A stretch of DNA of 64,000 nucleotides, taken from Coptis chinensis. Lineage: Eukaryota > Streptophyta > Magnoliopsida > Ranunculales > Ranunculaceae. The notes below the pieces were generated by a model, which saw only the letters and a program-made list of their open reading frames with translations, was not told where the DNA came from and ran no database searches. Location of the stretch: the NCBI GenBank assembly GCA_015680905.1, contig CM027378.1, forward strand, positions 100,709,501 through 100,773,500. The letters are read 5' to 3'. The position numbers and the translations under genes were made by a program. Below, piece by piece: positions 57,301-64,000 of this stretch (the first letter of the stretch is position 1; each line of letters begins with the position of its first letter).

Positions 57301-58030
57301 TCATATTTTAATGGATTTATGCAAATTCATTTTTCTAACATGTTTTTCATTCCCTTGGCTTATCTCTGGTCCAAATTTGATCATTTTGGATGGTCGTCCT
57401 TTTGGACATAAAAACTGGGGATCACATACGATTTGGTTCAGCGCCGAACTATCAACTTGACATGCATTAATTTGTTCCTTTTTGGTGAGAAGAACCAGCA
57501 ACATTGTTATCAAGAGATGGTATTTTAATAGATTTGTGCAAATTCATTTTTCTAACATGTTTTTCATTCACTTGGCTTATCTCTGGTCTAGATTTGATCA
57601 TTTTCGATGGTCACGTAAAAACCGGGATTACGCATGCGATTTGGTTCAACAAATAACTATCAACTTGACATGCATTAATTTGTTCCTTTTGGTGAGAAAA
57701 ACCAAAGAACATTGTTATCAAGAGATGACAAATTTCCTTGTGTTTCTTTTATGATGTTTTTAACAACTTGATACTTGTTCTTGGATGAAGACCCTTCCTC
57801 TGCGAGTTTGATGAATTCAAAACATAGGTCACTGAAGCATTTTGCTTTATTTATACTCTGGGCTATTCTCATTCACTTCACAGCGATCTTCCTCAAACAA
57901 ATTGACACTTTTTGCATCCTTACTCCAACGCTTCAATATGTATAGAGGTGGGATCTTGTATTCACCTTTTGCAAATATAACAACCATCGCATGCCTGCAC
58001 AAAAAACCTTGGAACTCAAAAAGACAGCTG
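57301..58030 (-). pseudogene. FAR1-related (MULE-type) transposase C-terminus, decayed
   Basis: The minus strand encodes the SWIM zinc-finger end and tail of a FAR1-RELATED SEQUENCE-type protein: GFLCRHAMVVIFAKGEYKIP, then LYILKRWSKDAKSV (57880-58000), then KCFSDLCFEFIKLAEEGSSS (57770-57840), then the last exon with CPKGRPSKMIKFGPE (57301-57513). That last exon is duplicated (57520-57730, about 215 bp unit) in a more decayed copy. Stops between blocks show it is dead. The catalytic MULE domain is missing; the 5' side is cut at about 58035 by an LTR. Confidence 0.75.
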
Positions 58031-58039
58031 TAGAGAAAA

Positions 58040-58610
58040 AAGAGTTTTTTTTTTTCATTTTTTCACGCGCTGGCAAGGCCGAGCTGGCGTGACCCGCGCT
58101 CATGGCTCCAGTGTTTTGGCGACCAGCGCTCGGAAGAAGCGGCGCCAGCCTCAAGTCCTTTTTTGTGGGCTTCAGCATAAGAATAACGCGATTTTGGTTT
58201 TGGTATAAAACAAAATCAGTTTTTGGAAAACCTAACTTTTTCCAAAACCAAGAAAAGAGAGATTATAAGAGAGCAATTCTTTGTGAGTTGAGTGTTCATT
58301 CTTTGTGAGTGAATTGAGAGACTTGTAATCTGTTACTCGGGACATCCAAGAAAGCTTGGAACTCGCGAAGTAGTGTGGAAGTAGGCAAATTGCCGAACCA
58401 CGATATATCTCGCCTTGTGGTTTGTTCTTCCTTTACATTAATTGTTTTACTTTATATGCTTGTTATTTGATATTGAGAAGTGTTGGGATATTGCTTGGAG
58501 GGTGTTGAACTCTTGTCTAGTGTGAAGGATCGATCTTTGTGTAGGATTGATCCGTTTGTTGTGGGTAACGTTGTTTCCGCACTTATATATTCACAACAAC
58601 AGCAAATACA
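58040..58610 (+). repeat. Copia-type LTR fragment
   Basis: U5-like sequence typical of plant copia LTRs: GGAAGTAGGCAAATTGCCG then AACCACGATATATCTCGCC, then a T-rich part. It ends near TTTCCGCACTTATATATTCAC. No internal region or second LTR is next to it. Confidence 0.55.
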
Positions 58611-58732
58611 AGATATTGTGGTTTTTAAGCCATCCCACTTAACTATGTAATCCTTGAAACTAAAAAAGACAGCAAATACAAGATATTGTGGTTTTTAAGC
58701 CATCTCACTCAACTATGTAATCTTTAGTTACC
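58611..58732. repeat. Two-copy 60 bp tandem repeat
   Basis: AGCAAATACAAGATATTGTG starts at 58611 and 58671; each copy runs through AAGCCATC.CACT.AACTATG to TAATC.TT. Confidence 0.85.
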
Positions 58733-61700
58733 ATTTTCCCATTCGTCTTGACAAATACTTCCTTTACTACCTGAATTTCCTTTTCCCTTTCTAGTTGCAC
58801 GTGTACAACACTAGCATGCAATTTTAAGAGCATAAGCAAAACATTCTTCTCTACCTGTTCCAAGGTAAAATTTCTATTAAGTAAAAACCTTTATTTTTTT
58901 TAAAATTTGACCCAATTTAGATATTAGAATTGATTTGGTTTGTTTTGATATAATTAGATCAGTTACGTTCAACTGGTTTTAGTAGATCAAATTGCATTTT
59001 CTGTTGTAAATTGGTTTTATTTTTGGGCTTCACTTCAACCCCATTTTCCCTTTTTAGTTTGCAACCTCAAATTCTTAATGGAAATATAAGTGTAAATCGC
59101 TTCAATTTTATTATTATTGACATTGAGTTCTCTTTGATTGTTTTTGTAGTTGAATTCTTGGCACCTGCTGACTTTCATCTATTCAACTTAATTATGACTA
59201 GTAAATGGGCACGCGTGTTGCGCCTGCCTACAATGGTTAGAATGGTCTGAAAGATGTATATGTGGTAGCTAGTTTTTCGAAGGGGAAAAAGAGAAGTACA
59301 TAGTTTTGCAATATCTAAATCAAGTAGAGACTTCCCCTAGTATCCCATCATTTTCACATATTTGTAAAACGAAAAAAGCACGATGATAAAGCCAAGGGCA
59401 TGAAGTAATAACTACAACGACATAGGAACTTTCCATCTTAGCATTCTAATCTGGAAAAAAAAAATTAAAAGCACATGATATGCTATACGAACCCAAACTA
59501 ATTGTACATAGTATTCATTGCAAGCTACCACCATGAATGGCAACCAAACACTTTTTGCTAACATGCTAAGGTATCCCAGAATTGATTCTAAAAGAAAATT
59601 CTTGAAAAAAAGCTAAAAGTATCCCACAACTATAAAATCAATGAGATAGTAATGCATAGACATTGTAAAACACAAATCTAAATTCCCAGAGTGTTGTGAA
59701 TTGAATTACAACAATTATATATGGAAGGAAACTTGAAATGAAATATAATGTTATCATTTCCTAAAAATAGTTCTGAAACATATTTAAAGGCATAAAAAAA
59801 TAAGCATGAGTCACAAACTCGCACACAATGAAGATGTGCAGGTTATCTTGATCATGAGAAGTTGATATATGTTGTTCATGTGCATTAGCAGCTAAAAGTT
59901 TGGTGACATGTGTAGTCTTCATATCTAATACCTTCCTTCTTAGGTCTTCAGATGCCCTCTTATGCTAGGCTTCAGGCACCGTGTGATGGTTCCATAACAT
60001 TTTACCTTCAAAACCAAAAGATCTAAAGCATGTTAGTTGCCTGTGGAGCATGCTAGCATTGTAGGTAGTAGCATGCTCTCTGATTAGTCATCACAATTGA
60101 AACATTGAAATTGGAGTACGTGTGTAGTTTAAAAACTTACCATCATATTATTTTTTTGGGGAACCTACATAACCAATGATCAAACTCAGGAAACAACAAT
60201 GAAGAACTAAAATTACTTCTTATCAAGACACATGTTGTTGGAAAAAATCCTATTGCCAAGGAATGGCGCAATACACATGCGCTTCTTAACATCTTCACCA
60301 GCAACAGTCTCATGTAATGGCATCCATAGTGCAATCAAGAAAATGGAAATTAAAAAACATGCAAATCTAATATCCCAACAGTCAAATTTTCTCCCTGATG
60401 ATCAAACACCAAAGAAAAAAGTAGACTAATAATAAAGAATCCTATGGTACAAAAATCTTATTTACACTTGAATATGACTAAATACCTCGTACAAAAGGAT
60501 TAAGCGACGCATGAAGAGGAGAGGGTTAAAGAGGACGGTTGATGTGGATATATCACTGCACTAAGTAACTCTAATAAAGACACCACAAAGCATATAGTGT
60601 TTGTAGCTAGCAAGATCAAATTAAAGTCGAAAGGAGGTACCATCGACAATTTTAGCAGAAATAAACTACATTAATTTGTGTTGTGAGTTTGTGACTGGAG
60701 TCATCTAAGTAGCTAAACTTGTGGATTCAACGGTTAGTCTCCTTTCGTGCGTTGGGCACATTGACACAATAAAGTTATCTGCAATTTGCTTCCATCTCAT
60801 CACAATCGGTTTGTCAATGATGAATAATGCTAACATAATGATGCCAAGTTTACTTCTCATCTTTATTGATACTAAGATTCTCTGTACAGGGTTACATGCA
60901 TGACTCTGAAAGTATATGGTTGAAGTATAGTTTCCAAACCATGGTATACTGAAAAACCACTTGTTGTACTAAACTACTTGGAAACTTTTAACTCTAAATG
61001 TGCATGTCACCAGAACATATAGTGATTATCATCTTATATATGCAATAAAATTTTCACGAAAACAGATAGTGATTATCATCCTACACATCTTATCAATAAA
61101 ACATTTCCCATAAATCAACCATTTTGTACTTGATTGTACAATAGGAACTAACAGTCCAACCTGACACATACAATTTGGTTATAACCGTTGCATTCTATCG
61201 TTGTAGCATATGAATATACGTGTGGTTGGAAGATAACATTTATTGGGAATTATAGGTATATAAAATTGAACAACATGTAACAAAATCGAACATAGTAAGA
61301 TAAAACCCAACCTTCATTAGATAAGTCTTGTTGATTGATATATGCCTTTGATAGCGATTTCTACAATTAATAATAGAACGTATTTGTCTTTGTTGGTCAT
61401 TTTCAGGACCTCTTCTTCTAAGCCTGGTTCCGCGTCGCCGATGTGAAACACTTCAATTCTGTAAAACACAAAAATGAAAATGTAAAAATGAAGGTGCGGA
61501 GGAAGTAGTAATTGAAACGAAGAAAAAACAAAGTACCTCTCGTAACTTTGACTAAAAAGAAAATGAATGAATAAGAGAGATTTACAAAAAAAAACACGAG
61601 AAAAAAAAAAGAAACAGTGAAAAGCGTTGGGGAGAAAATTTGTGAATTTGTGGGTGAGAGAGTTTCGGATGATGAGGAAAGTTGGGTTGACCGATGAAAA

Positions 61701-61810
61701 AACGTTGAAAATAATTCGTTTGTAGTTATTTGTTTCTGTTGATTTAAGGAGCGAAGGAAAAGGTATGTCTGTTTAGTTTTTTCTCTGTTGTAATTTAAGA
61801 AGGGAGAAGG
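58733..61810. other. Non-coding AT-rich DNA, no gene seen
   Basis: Open frames here are short and without motifs (for example 59011-59250 plus and 60143-60334 minus). I found no element ends or RNA genes. Confidence 0.45.
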
Positions 61811-62815
61811 TGAAAAATTGTCACAGCCCGAATTTCTAAATAATTACAAAGTCAATATCTGAAATATAAATATCTCAAACATTAATATGTTCAATTGTCT
61901 AAAACCTAAGCTATGACGGGGTGGATACAACACATGCCAAAACCGAAAACCCACATCATAAAATAATCAACTTAACAACAATAATCTCCAAAATTTATCA
62001 ACCATCAATTTATTAAAAGACTATCTTTCATCCCAATAAAAACATCAAACAAACTCTAAGAATAAAAGTATTCAACATCGTATTCTCATGTCATATGAAA
62101 ATGTAAACTACGTTATTACATCCATCCAATAAGAATCAGACCTAATAAAAGAACTAACGGACTGCGGGCTCTAGGCAAGAATCCAAATCACACGCCGTGG
62201 TTCCACTGCCTTCCACCTATGTTCCCAAGAATACACCCACGTTGCCAAAACAAAGCAAACATGGGTCAGCAAAACAGAATTTGCTGGTATGAGTAGACTA
62301 TTCATTTTCAGACTTTAATTATCCAACAAACACTTTATATGTACCCATATCTTAATTATTCTCAGCTTGAAAGACAGATAGTTCCGTCATTTCAACCGAC
62401 ATAGTTTCTTCCCAAGCAAGACTTCCATTATATTAACTCATTTTAATAACTAAGTAATTGAATGAAATCTTACCGATATCCACTTCTGTATAAGGGTAGG
62501 ACCGCGTCCTTGCACAAAATATTATTAAGTCCTACCCTCCTGCAAACAAAAATTAGAAATTATAAATAAACATATGTATATATCCTATCAATATTCAAAT
62601 GTAAGTCCAAGCACACTCGTACAATCAAATCAATTTCTCTTATTAATTAATCGGTTACTTTTCTTATACACCCACCCTTTAGTACCTACTTCACGATTTG
62701 CATTCCACACATTTGCTAAATCACACATTCATGTGTGCCTCTTTCCCACCAAATACCACGATATCATAGCCATCTCTGGGATTTCATACACATATTTCAC
62801 AGCCTCTTTGAGCAT
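61811..62815. other. Unassigned repeat-like DNA
   Basis: It starts with 'gtcacagcccgaatttc', a start seen in many plant LTR-type repeats and loosely like 30399. No coding or paired end was identified. Confidence 0.3.
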
Positions 62816-63095
62816 AAAACTCAGGTCATTCATGACACATTCAATGAATACCTTAGGTCATTCCCGCCACATTCAAGGAATACCTATTATATCACTAACG
62901 GGTCATTCATGACACATTCAATGAATGCCTTGAGTCATTCCCACCACATTCAAGGAATACAACAAACCCGCAAGGCGAATACCTTAGTTCCTCTCTAGGG
63001 TAGTCCAAACAATCTGGTCATTCATGGCACATTCAATGAATACCCATTTATAACGTTAACGAGCCATTTATGGCACATTCAATAAATACCCACCT
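62816..63095. repeat. CATTCA minisatellite
   Basis: About six units of 29-40 bp based on GGTCATTCATGACACATTCA followed by ATGAATACC, alternating with a variant GTCATTCCCGCCACATTCAA. Several units are palindromic (ATTCAATGAAT). Confidence 0.75.
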
Positions 63096-64000
63096 AGTAT
63101 ATGACATCATCCGTCATAAAAACTCATTTCCAAAACTTGAGACGTGGAGAGTTCTAAAAGGGTGCGGTAAATTTGTTTACGCATTATTGAATTTTATTAT
63201 ATATATTATTTCAGAGAATGGAGGAGTGTCTTGTTTTATGTATTATTGTTTACGCGCTATTAATTAGATTGATGTCTAAGTGTCATAACATTGTATATCA
63301 TAAAAGACTGAAACATCACATAGTAGTTAATACAAGTACACACGTATATATAGAAAGGTCTTAGCCTAAAGCCAAGCCTGCCAATAACCTTAGACCTATC
63401 CTAATAGACCAAATCATAATCCAAGTTAAAAGTCAAATTTGGTCAACTAGTCAAAGTCAACTCTAGTCAACATTCAAAGTCAACCTGCCAAGGGTCAACA
63501 ACAGTCAACCAGTCTTAAACTCATCTAACCCAAAAGCCCAAAGACTAAGGCCCAAATTCTAAAACCTAAGTCCAAAAGTGAAATCTAAAATTTTAAAACA
63601 CTCAAGCCCACCTACTGATTCGGCCCAAGTCCAACAACAAAAGAATTTCACTGGTCATCTTCTTCCTCCCTCACCAGCGCCTCCACCACCACAGCAGCCA
63701 CCATAACCACCACTCGCCACCACTATTAAACCACTCGGTTTTAACCCTTACAAAAAACCCAATATGCCTATACCACAAAATCGCGATTCCCTCCCTTCTC
63801 AAAAATCGCATTTTGGTGGCCATTAATATAATGCTTTTTCAAGCTTCAATCGCCCCCTCTCCAGGACCCATTCAAACATCAAATACCAACCTCAAATCAA
63901 CACATTTAAAAAACCCAACAACAAGAGTTCAAACCAAATTAAACGGGACAGGCAACACCATTAACAGCTTCTTCAAAGCTTCGACATCGCCAACATCTCA
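63096..64000. other. Non-coding end of window, TTGAC-rich
   Basis: A cluster of GTCAA/TTGAC motifs at 63423-63515 is followed by CAAG/CCCAA-rich and CCACCACC-rich DNA. It probably belongs to an LTR-type element extending beyond the window; no protein is recognised. Confidence 0.35.

Noticed and set aside
59011-59250. 79-codon plus-strand open frame
   Set aside because: No domain, no gene structure, AT-rich composition like the surrounding non-coding DNA.
1-64000. A self-contained novel defence or biosynthetic system
   Set aside because: The intact genes belong to known plant families, and the rest is transposon-derived; only the antisense genes of the Tat element are candidates for an undescribed function.

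Overview
This 64 kb window is nuclear DNA of a flowering plant, most likely a eudicot. Genes have GT-AG introns, intergenic DNA is AT-rich, and the recognisable families are plant-specific (filament-like plant proteins, BAHD acyltransferases, a SUD1/CER9-type DOA10 ligase, a Tat-lineage Ty3/gypsy element, Helitrons, FAR1-type transposase remnants). Only the first ~19 kb is gene space; almost everything after it is layered transposon debris. I cannot name the species.

Gene space (1-19.4 kb). A filament-like plant protein gene (FPP7-like) runs off the left edge on the minus strand and carries a small Mutator-like MITE in an intron. Next is a short secreted Cys-rich protein resembling the first cysteine cluster of root-cap/LEA-related proteins. 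Two intact single-exon BAHD acyltransferases, both on the minus strand, flank a complete nine-exon SUD1/CER9-like (DOA10-type) membrane E3 ligase of 1082 aa on the plus strand. A relic of a third BAHD copy lies beside the first. The first BAHD and the ligase are divergent and share a 345 bp intergenic promoter region.

Helitron-rich region (19.5-31.4 kb). At least six copies of one Helitron 5' terminus (TCTATAATAC...) and several matching 3' termini (GTGGCGTAGCCAC hairpin, then CTAG/T) are arranged head-to-tail. Between them are tandem duplications with units of 394, 335 and 410 bp. No intact helicase gene is visible, so these are non-autonomous.

MITE/hAT region (31.4-43.5 kb). Several short terminal-inverted-repeat elements can be delimited to the base by target-site duplications, and three are nested inside or between others. 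Also here are a tandemly duplicated LINE RNase H fragment, an orphan first exon of a DRG-type GTPase, a tRNA-like sequence, and a ~660 bp minisatellite of palindromic ATGAACA/TGTTCAT units.

Tat-lineage retrotransposon (43.8-56.4 kb). A 12.6 kb Ty3/gypsy element on the minus strand is bounded by LTRs and a CTAGG target-site duplication. It has gag, protease, RT, two RNase H domains and integrase, all broken by frameshifts or stops. Between integrase and the 3' LTR are a six-unit minisatellite and, on the opposite strand, two gene-like units, each with its own 5'-UTR intron. This antisense pair is the most interesting feature of the window.

Right end (56.4-64 kb). Two copia-like LTR fragments flank a decayed FAR1-related (MULE) transposase C-terminus with a duplicated last exon. 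Beyond that are non-coding DNA and a short minisatellite. I found no CRISPR, bacterial-type system or canonical RNA gene.
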